DNA from: Megalobrama amblycephala
Lineage: Eukaryota > Chordata > Actinopteri > Cypriniformes > Xenocyprididae
DNA: 64,000 nucleotides
NCBI RefSeq assembly: GCF_018812025.1
Contig: NC_063052.1
Coordinates: 25,667,726 to 25,731,725 of the forward strand
Direction: 5' to 3'
A program made the position numbers and the translations under genes. Of the stretch, positions 40,301-53,146 are shown piece after piece; within the stretch, counting starts at the first letter, position 1, and each line of letters opens with the position of its first letter. The notes under the pieces are model-generated. The model worked only from the letters and a program-made list of their open reading frames with translations, had not been told where the DNA came from and searched no databases.

Positions 40301-43300
40301 CAAAAATACAAAAAATGTCATTAATTACTCACCCTCATGTCGTTCTACACCCGTAAGAGCTTAACTCATCTTCGAACACAAATTAAGATATTTTTAATGA
40401 AATCTGATAGTTCAGTGAGGCCTCTATTGCCAGCAAGTTAATTTACACTTTCAGTGCCCAGAAAGGTACTAAAAACATATTTAAAACAGTTCATGTGACT
40501 TCAGTGGTTCAACCTTAATATTATAAAGCGACGAGAATACTTTTTGTGCGCCAAAATAACGACTTTTAAACAATATCTAATGATGGCCGATTTCAAAACA
40601 CTGCTTTGAATCTTTTGTTTCGAATCAGTGTTTCGGAAACTGCTGAAATCACGTGACTTTGGCGCTCTGAACCACTGATTCGAAAACAAAAGATTGACAT
40701 AATAATAAATGACATAATTTTCATTTTTGGGTGAACTAACCCTTTAATGGATTTGCTCTGAAATAGATTAAAGTTGTGATTTTTGTACTCGGGCAGAGGA
40801 ACCATCATTTCAATCAAACTTTCATTGTTGATACAAATTGTTCATGTAATAAATAAAAAGCAGTAAAAGATAATTATAAATGATCTAGGTATATTTTCCA
40901 CATGTTTTTATCAAACACAAGGAAACATATATTTAATCACTTTTATTAATTTTGATATAATAAAGGTATATACTATATGTACTGTTCAAAAGTCTGAGGT
41001 AAGATTTGTTCATTGTTTTTGAAAGAAATTGATATGGTCACAAAGACTGCATTTATTTGATCAAAAACACAAAAAAAAACAATAATACTGTGATATATTA
41101 GTACAACTATTTTCTATTTTTGTAATTATTTTAAAATAAGCTGAAATATCAGCAGCCATTGCTTCAGTCTTTAGTGTCACATGATCCTTCAGAAATTATT
41201 CTGAAAAGTTGTTTTGTTTTGTTAAATTTCTTATTATTATCACTGAAAAAAGTTATTCTGCTTTATATTTTTGTGGAAACAATGATGTATTTTGATGAGT
41301 GATGTTTTAATATAAAGATATTCTTTGTGTAGAAAGTTCAAAAGAACAGTATTTATTTGAAATAGATCTTAAGGCATCTGAAGTTTTTTGTTTTTTTGTT
41401 TTTTGACTCCCAACCTCAAACTTTTGAACAGTAGTGTGCAGCAATTTTTACAGGACATTTTTATTAAATCCTTTTAATATATGAATAAAATATATGAATC
41501 ATAATGACACTTGGAGCCCTCTTTGAACAATTGTGTTGCTGTTGCAAACAACAAATCATTGAATCAGAGTTTGGAATTGATTCATTGGTCAGTTTAAATT
41601 GATTCATGCAAGCGACTCAAATCAAATTTACCAATGCTAATGCCATTTTTCTACTAAAGCAAGGCAAGTTTAAAATTCTTATAACTTAACACCAATTTTA
41701 TCCATCTCTCTGTCTATTCAGAGTCGCTATAATCAGGCAAAGTTGAGTATCCATGATCGCTCTCTGAAGGTGGCGGCAGTGGTGGAGAGTCTGGAGAGAG
41801 AGATGGAGCTTTTGTGTCTCACTGGAGTGGAAGATCAGCTGCAGGCTGATGTCCGGCCCACACTGGAGCTCCTCCGCAATGCTGGAATAAAGGTACACAT
41901 ACAGTCAAACCAAAATTTATTCAGACACCTTGAACATTTCATTCATTATTACAGTTTATTCACTATAGTTAAAAAAATGGTAATAAAATATGACAAGATC
42001 TCAGAGTTAAACTGTGTCAGAAAAAAATAATCTTAATTATGTCAGATAACATTTAAGCAAAACATGGTCTGGTCAAAGTGTCTGAATAATTTTTGGGTAT
42101 AATATGTCAGTTTATTTTGCTATCCTCACTTACATAAATGAACAATAGTGTCCTGCAACCACTAGTAAAAAAAATATATATAAACATTTTTATCTAGTGT
42201 CTGAATAATTTTTGGTTTGACTGTACATTATATGGCCAAAAGTATGTAATCACCCAAACACTAGGCCCAAATGCATGTTGTGAATTTAAAGCCTGCTGTA
42301 ACTGTTGTAACCTGCTGTGTCTTTTTGCTGTGAAATCTTTACTGACTTTTATGAAGTAAATGTTAGAATAACATTTACTGGACTAAACCTACTTAGATTA
42401 TCCATACATCAATTTTTAGAAAAATCTTATTAAAATGTAAGTATGAAATGTGATGCATCAGGCTTTTGAGGAGCATCTCTCAGTCATTATTGTATTTTAT
42501 TGCATTTTATGTTTTATGTATAAGTGCAGTTCATTATTAGTTCATGTTAACTAATGTAGTTAACTAATGTTAACTAATGAACCTTATTGTAAAGTGTTAC
42601 TGTAAATAGTTTGCTATACTGTTGTAAACATCCCATTGACTATGACTATCAGAATCTTTCTTAATATCATAAATATCGGAAACTGCACTAAAGTGCATTA
42701 TTTTTTTTTTGTTGCTAAATTTGGGCCTAAATTTGTATACATTTTATTACAAAAATTAAATAAAATTTCAATCCTTGAATATGAGCTCCATATTCCCCTA
42801 TATCATACCATAAAAACCAGATGTATTAAATGTAATGCACAATATACTGTAATACTCATCAAAAAACACATATGCAAACTTTGATTTTATTTTTAATATT
42901 TTGTCTAAATGTTTAATAAAATGTTCCATTTAATTTTTCCCCCCGATTATTTCATTTTTCAGGCTTTACAGGATTAATATTGACCCTTAGATTCATCTTT
43001 TTATTTCAGATCTGGATGTTGACCGGAGACAAGCTGGAAACTGCTACATGTATCGCCAAAAGCTCCCATTTAGTGTCCAGAAGTCAAGACATCCATGTCT
43101 TCAAACCGGTAGGATGAGAACCACTGATCGTTTAGATTTTAAGTGGATTTAGAGTGAAACCTCTATGGTGTTTTAAGCCTTGTTCAAACTTTTAGTCCGA
43201 ATCTGAATTTTATGCATATACAATTGGAATCCAATCAATCAATTTAGCAAGTGAACGGCAAAAAAAAATCACATGATTTTTACAAATCCGTTACAAATCA

Positions 43301-46089
43301 AGCTACATTCATATGTGGTTTGAAATTCTGTTTAAATCTCATTTCTGGAAATCTGTTTCAGTTTGACCGCTCTGATTGGATTTCACAAAGCACTTTCACG
43401 TATCACGTTCACATATGTCACTTTCTCACGCCACGTAAAATGTAAACCTCAGATGTCATTGCAGAAACAGGTTGTGTTGTTGTCAATATGCAGGTCACAC
43501 AGAAATTTAGACCTATAATATAATGGAGACTTCTCTGTGATCCAGCGATGAGGTCTCTTCACTTCTTTCACTATGCGGCTGAGACGGCAGCATGGAATAA
43601 AGCCGATCATGCCAGCCTCCGTTTCTGCCTTTGCTTTATAAGACGTAGTAGTCCAGCGCCGTGGCTACACATTATTGTCGTATTCTACATTGCAAATCCC
43701 TCCATGTTGTTTTTGGCATAGCCCTGCCAGCGCTTTGTCATTGCTGTGGAAACCAATGCATAAAACGATATTCCATAAAACGAAAGAGAGCCACAAGACA
43801 AATAAGATCTGAACAGTTACGAGACACAGTTTAGACCAGGGGTGTCAAATTTGGTTCCTGGAGGGTCACTGTCCTGCAGAGTTTAGCTCCAACCCTAGTT
43901 AAACACACCAGAACCAGCTAATCAAGGTCTTCAGAATTACTAGAAACTTCCAGGCAGGTGTTTTGGATTTGGTCGGAGCTATACTCAGCAGGACAGTGGC
44001 CCTTCAGGAGCGGAGTTTGACTCGTGGTGTGTGGACAGTCAATAATTTAGGCTACGTTCAGACTGCAGACAAAAGTGGCCCAAATTTGCTCATATGTGAC
44101 TCAGATCTTTTTTTCTTCTTTTTTTTCATTACAGTGTGAACAGAACAAACGTGAGTGAAGATTTGGGAAAAGAAACACCTGAAATCTAATGGAATATTGA
44201 TTTTAGGCCACTTCGGAAAACAGAACCATATGTGGCACCTCTCTTACTAATGGCTGCGATCAGCTAACCTATTATACAGGTTGTCATATTCAAGATGCTT
44301 TGCAACTACCGGTCTAAGAATGCTGTATCATCACATTTTCAAAATTTCAGTCATATCGGAGTGACAACACTACTTGTGACTTTTATGTCACTCTAAATCG
44401 ACATGCGCCACAATTATGCGCTGTTGGGATTCACTCCAAAGATTTACATACTGATAGTTCTTTGGTCACTTGGTTAATATGAAGGAAGTTGTGACTGTAG
44501 TCAGTGGAGGGACAGTGAGGTCAACGTATCATCTTGACAGCTCTATACAAGCAAAACGTGAGGGAAATCTATAAAAACTAGAAAAACATTGCTCTCTTTC
44601 TCCTTATCCTTATCTTCATCCTCCTTACTGCAGCACATCAGCTTATAAATGAACACATAAATGTTGACTTCATTAACCTCTGTGTTTACTTCCATATGAC
44701 AGCATGCTGCGTGCCATCTTGTTATTGTTCTTTTGTGCATGTGGGCCAATTCGGGACCATAATCAGTTCACACTTGTATCTGATATCGAAATGTGATCAG
44801 ATTCCAATCAGATACACAAATAATTGGTTTTGGACTTACAGTCTGAACATGGCTTTAGTAAAAGGACGTGTTTTATGTTTTATGTTGGTAGGTGTCCAGT
44901 AGGGGCGAGGCTCATCTGGAGCTGAACGCCTTCAGGAGGAAACATGACTGTGCGCTGGTCATATCAGGAGACTCTCTGGAGGTAAAACACCTGAAATGTT
45001 TTATATATTCAACACAATCATGTATAATCAGGATTGATATTCTCACACTGATTATTTCTCTCTATGTGTGGCCTATTAGGTCTGCCTGCGTTACTACGAG
45101 CATGAATTTGTGGAGCTGGCATGTCAGTGCCCCGCTGTGGTTTGCTGTCGCTGCTCTCCCACACAGAAAGCTCAAATTGTTCGATTGTTACAGCAACATA
45201 CAGCCAACAGAACATGTGCCATAGGTCAGTGCTCTCCACTTCTCTCCTCAGTCTGTTGAGCTTTAAGTCCCGTCATCTAGTAGCTGAGACAAAACCCACT
45301 TAAACTGAGCTCTCTCCAAGCACATGAATCTTTGAGAGCGGTAAAGATGACTGTCTTCACAGTGTCTTCTCATGTTTTCCTGCTATCATCTTTCTTATCT
45401 CTGTGCTCAGGCGATGGAGGAAATGATGTCAGCATGATCCAAGCAGCAGACTGTGGTATCGGTATTGAAGGGAAGGTGAGGTATTTCTCATTAACTTAGA
45501 TCATCTTTTCCTGTTGCTGTAACTTTTAATTCATATTTAATGAATCACATTTTCCCTTCCAAATACATTATCATTACCTTAATGATTTGTCTAGGTATTT
45601 TACTTTTTTGTGTACAATTCCTTTTGCTCTCATTGGTGATATCTTATATTGATAATGCTTGTTAGATTCTCACTGTAAAAGAGTCATTTAAAAAAAAAAA
45701 AAATTATTCAATGAAATGTCATGTTGTTTTAATGGTAACACTTTACAATAAGGTTCATTAGTTAACTACATTAGTTAACATGAACTTACAATGAACTGCA
45801 CTTATACAGCATTTGTCAATCTTTGTTAATGTTAATTTCAACATTTACTAATACATTATTAAAATCTTGTTAACATTAGTTAATGCACTGTAAACTAACA
45901 TGAACAATGAACAACTGTATTTTCATTAACTAACGTTATTAAAGATTAGTAAATACAGTAACAAATGTATTGCATATGGTTAGTTCATGTTAGTTAATAT
46001 GAACTAATGTTTAATTAATGAACCTTATTGTAAAGTGTTACCATTTAAAGATTCATTTTAATATTGATATAAAATAAGATTGTGTGCTA

Positions 46090-46141
<52 letters not shown>

Positions 46142-49100
46142 TTTTTTATGTCACAATGTAAAAACGTAATAAAAAAACATCATAATACAAAACCTTTTAG
46201 TTGTCCTAAAAACAAAATATAATTTTTAAGGGACAAGCACCAAAGGTGCATAGGCACCTATTATATCCGTTAGCCGTCACCACCTTCTTCCTCTTCCACT
46301 TCCTCCTCCTCCTCCTCTTCCGCCATAGAAGTCTATGGCAGCCCATAGAACCACTTGTGGGGAAAGTTGAAATTTGGTGCACAGATAGAGGACAGTCTGA
46401 ACTGTTACCATAGCAAAAGTCTCTAACTCAAACCCTCTAAACAAAGTTGCACTAATGTTTATGCTAATATCTTTTGAACCAAAAGGGCTAGAAACAAAAT
46501 TTCCCTGTGATTACTTGGCTCAAGATGATTCAAATGCACACTATGTCGATTTTTCTGACATTTTCATTTGCGCATTATTCATAAGCGGTTTGAAATCAAC
46601 TTGAATTTCATAAATTTTTGTCACCATGATCTGATTCAATTTTTGTGGAAATATATATATATATATATATATTAGGGCTGTCAAAATAACGCGTTCATTT
46701 CGATTAATTAATCTGAGAAAAAAATAACGCGTTAAAAAAAATAATGCAGATGAATCCATTCCGTATTGACCTTTGAACCTGGAGCAGTTCTAGCCACAAT
46801 TCGACTGTAAAATGAAGGAGGGAGACGAGAAAGCGCTGGCGCTGCCTGGATCATTGACTGGAACATTTACTTATAAAAAACGGCCTGATGGAAGTGTTGA
46901 TAAAGATAAAGTCGACTGCAATGTCTGCAGCAAGGAATTTGCATATCACCGGAGTTCGTCCACTCTAAAGTAGGCTACCACATCAGTGCAAAGCATCCAG
47001 GAGTTAACGTTAATCCTGAGGTACGACCTAGCACATCAATATTTCATTAGTAGATATTTCATGCTTTCTATAGAAATATTTCTCATGTCTCTGAGGCAAG
47101 CAGCCTATATGCTAAGTTTCGGTTCATTCATGTAAGATGCATTCCAGTTCACGCGCAAGTGATCGCGCCCACGCCTCCATGTCATGATTATATTTTCTGC
47201 TATATTTGCTTCTTATTTATTACATCCAGGTAGTTGGTTGATGAAACATTGATTAAAATCAAGATACAATTTTTACAAAACGAAATTCACTTTAAAGAAA
47301 GGCTTTCTACCAAACAAAACTTCATGAAGTGGTCAAACTCATGTCTGACCCACTCCATGTCTCCCAATATATTCACTTTTCATAATCAAATAGATGAATT
47401 TAAAACATAACATAGGACTATTTAAACATAAATATGAAACCATGTTTTCTTTAATGGCTAACACGTAGCCTATAGTACAGTACAGAGAAATTTCAGATGT
47501 GAATTACCAATTAAAATGTGAACAAAAATAAAAGCAATTAAATGTGTTATTATAATTAAAAGATGGAAATTAAAATGACGGGTAATAATAGATTATGACG
47601 GATTTTTTTACGAACCTGTCCGTCAAAATGACTGACAAAGTTAAAGTCTAACGCAACCTCTGATGTTACGGCACACATCATCAAATCTTCTTCCTGAAGC
47701 ACTTTTGAATTTTTTTCCTTAGCATATTAGGTCATATTGTTGATTGTTATGGCAATTATTTGAACAGTGAAAATAATAATAAAAGAGTTTTGGAATTTAA
47801 TGTCACTAATGCTGATTATTCATTGATTCATTTGAATTTAAATATTTAATACTTTCACAGCAAAAATTATGTATGCGATTAATTTAGATTAATCACAGAG
47901 TATGTAATTAATTAGATTAAAATTTTTAATCGATTGACAGCCCTAATATATATTGAATTTTATGAAAAACCTATTTTTCAGACTCCTCCTAGATCGTTGC
48001 TCCAATTTCCACGAAAATTGAATTAGATCATCTTCAGACCATGGTGACAAAAATTTATGGAATTCAAGTTGATTTAAAACCGCTTATGAATAATGCGCAA
48101 ATGAATTTGACGAAGAGCACACCAAAGTGGACATGAGGCTATATCTCCGCAACACTTTAGCATATTTAGACCAAACTTGATGTGTGTTATGACAACCATG
48201 AACTAAGGGCACCTGCACAGTTTTGGCACAGTGCCACCTAGTGGTCCGGAGATATGAAAATTAATTTTTTATATTTACTTTTTTTTTTTTTTTGTGCTAT
48301 TTTTGCTTATAACATCTTAATAACTAAAATCATCTAAAATGTCTTTAAATGCTCATTGTTGCAGTTGGTCTGATGCTCCCAGCCATGCTTACATAACTCG
48401 TGCCTTTTTTGTGCTTGGCCCTTTAATTGCTGCTTGCAGCTGTATTTTTTACTATTATTTCTATTGAATTTGAGGTAAAATATGATCTTCATGTTCATGA
48501 AAGGTTTCATGACATTCATCCATTAATAGTTTTAGAAAACATTTACTGAGAAATGTTTATATACAGTAAATTTAATCATTGTTTCTACCTAGCCTAAATA
48601 AAATGTATTTATTTAATAAATAATGATAAAAAAACAGTGACAGTATACTGTTTCAGACTCTGTGTGATGAGTTCACAGAAGTGTATCAGGTGATTTTAAA
48701 ACTAAACTTGTGTTTCAGGAGGGAAAGCAGGCGTCTCTGGCGGCAGATTTCTCCATTACCCAGTTCAAGCACATCGGCAGACTGCTAATGGTACATGGCC
48801 GCAACAGCTACAAACGTTCAGCAGCTCTTGGCCAGTTTGTCATGCACCGTGGCATGATCATCTCCACCATGCAGGTAACACACAGAGACAAGTAGAGCCT
48901 CATGTACATTTCCATTTCTGTAGTCATATAGTGTTCACAGAAGTAGCCAGAGTCAGTACAGTAAATTGGTTTGCTCTCAGCAGCAAGAGCACCACACTTA
49001 TGTTGCTGCAATGCAGCCTCTTGATTTGAAGTGCTGACATCTAGATTTGAATTTGTTTTCTCTCAGGCTGTGTTTTCCTCTATTTTCTACTTTGCATCTG

Positions 49101-52037
49101 TTCCTCTGTACCAAGGTTTCCTCATGGTGGGGTAAGTAAAGGCTGCACACCATTTTTGGACATCATAGTTGCCATTTTAACATGATGTGTCACATTTCCT
49201 AACATTGTGCTTATTTATTCCCAGTTATGCCACCATCTACACTATGTTCCCTGTCTTTTCTCTGGTGCTGGATCAGGATGTAAAGCCTGAAATGGCTCTG
49301 CTGTATCCTGAGCTCTATAAAGACCTCACCAAGGTAACAACCTATCAGTCCTTGTAACAGCAATGATCAGAACTAACCATCAGCTCAAATATCTGCATGA
49401 TACACATGATATAAGTTACAGGAATGAAGGCATGAGTTTGTGTTTGCTGCATGACAGTGGTGCTGACTTTGGTTTTCCCTCCACTAGGGCCGCTCCCTGT
49501 CCTTTAAGACCTTCCTGATTTGGGTTTTGATAAGTGTATATCAAGGTAAATGGATGATTAGTGTTGTTTTATATTTTTGTTTGACTGTAAACAGCAACTC
49601 ACCGATAACTTTTACTCTCGTCTGATGTTTTATTTTGGCATGATCTTTGTATCATAGCTGAACGAATGTGAAAATTGACTGTCAGTGCAGTGAACTTCCA
49701 CATAAAGGGGGGATTTTTCAGTTTAAAGGGGTTTAAAAATTAAAATACATCAACTAGGAAATGTAATAGTCAATTATAATAACAATAATATAATATTGTG
49801 ATGATACAGTTAAATATCAGTATGTTGCAGTTCTTTTTCGCACTGTACTTCATCGATACTTCAGGTTTTTATTTTATTAATTTTATTTATTTATGTGTCT
49901 AGATGTAATTTTCTACAGTTCAATAAAGAAACAGGCCATAAATTAAATTTTTAAACATTAAAAAAGAAAACAATTTAATTAGTATTTTAAATATAATAGT
50001 TATTTTAAATTGTAATAATATTGCACAGTATTACTGTTTTTATAGGATACTAGTAAAATAAATGCATCCGTGGTAAGCATAAGAGACTCCTTTTAAAAAA
50101 ATTTAAAAATCCAGTTAATTCAAATCTGACCAAATCATTACTAAATTTCCTGTTTTTATGATATTTCATGCATTCATCAAGAATTGTAATGGTATTGAAA
50201 CGATCCAAGAAAATGAACAAACATGGTGGTGGTTAATGGTGAAGTATGTAATTTCTGCAATACCAGATAAACCAAATGAAATGGAAATATTTGTTTTTAA
50301 ACAAATCCTTCATTGATTAGACAGACAGCAAACATACGGGGCTCAATACTGCTTCGTCTTTTTATAGTAAAAACAGAGTTTATAGTTTTCTCTGAGTATT
50401 ATGCTGGCATAATACTGTAGGAAATATTTTAACATCGAAAAGGTTTTCCGTTTAGGTTGGAATCCCAGGAGGAGTGATGCATGAGCTACCACCATTGTGC
50501 CTTGGTATTTCCAGGTGGATTGTTTCAGCACTAAAACTTCACTGAACAAACGTAAGGGAAATGTAAACTTAAAAAAAGCTCATCCAATCTGAGATAACAT
50601 GACGTATATAAACTAACCATAAACTGATATTTTCTCTACAAATAAATCCGTAAACGTTTCATCAAAGAAACAAACATTGAAGCGCAATGTAACATGTCTC
50701 CCGCGAATTCAGCCGAGCTCTTTTCATGAATGTGATTTTCGGACCGTCGCCAGCTCTCACGCGCACACGGCAGCCTTATCCGCACTGTAAATCGATCCGC
50801 GCAGCGAGCAAGAGAGATCAGTGTCTCCGTCTGACAGCTCCTGCTTTTTAATTAAACCTTAATACAGAGAGACAAGAACAACAGGGAAATATGAGCAAAG
50901 ATTTCATTTAGTCCAGAGAGTAACCCTGAGGAATGTTCGCCGTATGAAGAGAGGCAATTATGTGATCAGTTAGAGGCCATTAGGCTGGATTGCGGTGGCG
51001 TTTATGATTAAAATGAAAGCAGAGACGGTTACAGTAGGCTGAGGAGCCGAGTGAGCGTGGAGCCTCGTGAGCAAGGGTCAGGGCTCGACGCGCTCATGTG
51101 TGAATCGGGATCAGACCATGAGCGAGGGTCAAGAAATCACGGAAGAAACTTGTTCTTGATGGACATTAGTAAATCTTATGGATTTGTCAGGATCTTTGAG
51201 AAATCTTCTTTTTTATCGTTAGTTATTGCCTTGTTTCATTTAATAACCACTAATGTGTTTTACTGCACATGTATTTCTACAATAACACTAAACTGACAGC
51301 TTAGCAACATCTCAGTCCTTGATAGTTCAACTCAAACACATCTTCTGTTTGTCCACCAGGGGGCATCCTGATGTACGGGGCCCTGGTGCTGTTCGATCAG
51401 GAGTTTGTGCATGTGGTGGCAATCTCTTTCACTGCTCTGATCCTGACGGAGCTGCTGATGGTCGCGTTGACTGTCCGCACCTGGCACTGGCTCATGGTTG
51501 TAGCCGAACTTATAAGTCTAGGCTGCTATCTTGCTTCCCTTGCATTCTTAAATGAATACTTTGGTAAGAACTGACAACAGTGCAACACATTTTTCAAATA
51601 TTCTTATTTTATGTTTTTTTTTTTTAAATTTCATATTTAATATTATTATTTATTTATTCATTAATTCATTCATTTTTTTGTTTATATTATTTAAAAAAAA
51701 AAAATTTTTTCCTATCTACATATCGTTTTTATTTACCTCTTAATATTTTTATTATTTTAATTTATAAAAGTAAATTCGAACAACAAATTAAAAATGAATG
51801 AATATGAATATTATTATTATCTATCCATCCAACTATCTGTATCTATTCACTTATTGATTTATTTTTGATAAGATTATTTTCAATATATTTTTTTATTTAT
51901 TTTTTACCTGTGAATATTCTGTATTTACTTTGTTTTATTAGTAAAGTACTTGAATTTTATTTTTTGAATATTATCTATCTGTCTGTCTGTCTATCCATCT
52001 ATCTATCTGTCTGTCAGTCTGTCCTTCTGTCTATCCG

Positions 52038-52068
<31 letters not shown>

Positions 52069-52316
52069 GTCTGTCTGTCTGTCTGTCTGTCAGTCTGTCC
52101 TTCTATCTATCTGTCTGTCTGTCTATCCGTGTGTCTGTCTGTCTATCTATCTATCCATCCATCCATCCGTCTGTCTGTCTATCTGTGTGTCTATCTGTCT
52201 GTCTGTCTGTCTGTCTGTCAGTCTGTCCTTCTATCTATCTGTCTGTCTATCCGTGTGTCTGTCTGTCTATCTATCCATCCGTCCGTCCGTCCGTCCGTCC
52301 GTCCGTCCGTCCGTCC

Positions 52317-52360
<44 letters not shown>

Positions 52361-52790
52361 GTCTGTCAGTCTGTCCTTCTGTCCATCTATCTATCTATCT
52401 ATCTATCTGTCTGTCTGTCTGTCTGTCAGTCTGTCCTTCTATCTATCTGTCTGTCTGTCTGTCTGTCTATCCGTGTGTCTGTCTGTCTATCTATCTATCC
52501 ATCCATCCATCCGTCTGTCTGTCTATCTGTGTGTCTATCTGTCTGTCTGTCAGTCTGTCCTTCTATCTATCTGTCTGTCTATCCGTGTGTCTGTCTATCT
52601 ATCTATCCATCCATCCATCCATCCGTCTGTCTGTCTATCTGTGTGTCTGTCTGTCTGTCTATCTATCTATCTGTCTGTCTGTCTCCATCTGTCTGTCAGT
52701 CTGTCCTTCTATCTATCTGTCTGTCTATCCGTGTGTCTGTCTATCTATCTATCCATCCGTCCGTCCGTCTGTCCGTCCGTCCGTCCGTCC

Positions 52791-52822
<32 letters not shown>

Positions 52823-52846
52823 GTCTGTCTGTCTGTCTGTCATCTA

Positions 52847-52881
<35 letters not shown>

Positions 52882-53069
52882 CCATCTGTCTGTCAGTCTG
52901 TCCTTCTATCTATCTGTCTGTCTGTCTGTCTATCCGTGTGTCTGTCTGTCTATCTATCTATCCATCTGTCTGTCTGTCTGTCTCCATCTGTCTGTCAGTC
53001 TGTCCTTCTATCTATCTGTCTGTCTATCCGTGTGTCTGTCTGTCTATCTATCCATCCGTCCGTCTGTCC

Positions 53070-53146
<77 letters not shown>

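Larger units (their letters stand above)
40199..41721 (+). other. atp9b intron 18 (1.5 kb)
   Basis: Holds a palindromic TTAA-family MITE (40286-40745) and a full 'CTGTTCAAAAGT' repeat (40978-41440). The remainder is AT-rich without recognised content. Confidence 0.8.
43109..44891 (+). other. atp9b intron 20 (1.8 kb)
   Basis: Holds a hAT-type MITE at 43837-44025 and a second inverted-repeat element at 44049-44858. The first 700 nt have a degenerate GTTCAAACTTTTAGTCCGAA end and nothing else recognised. Confidence 0.7.
46229..48430. repeat. Long palindromic repeat, interrupted at its centre
   Basis: The left arm has GGGACAAGCACCAAAGGTGC, then GCGCATTATTCATAAGCGGT and TTTTTGTCACCATGATCTGA. The right arm returns TGGTGACAAAAATTTATGGA and CCGCTTATGAATAATGCGCA in reverse. 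The hAT element sits between them. Family not recognised. Confidence 0.65.
45476..48718 (+). other. atp9b intron 23 (3.2 kb)
   Basis: Almost entirely repeats: a GGTAACACTTTACAATAAGG MITE, an (AT)n/(T)n run at 46083-46147, and a palindromic repeat (46229-48430) interrupted by a 1.27-kb hAT element. Confidence 0.85.
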
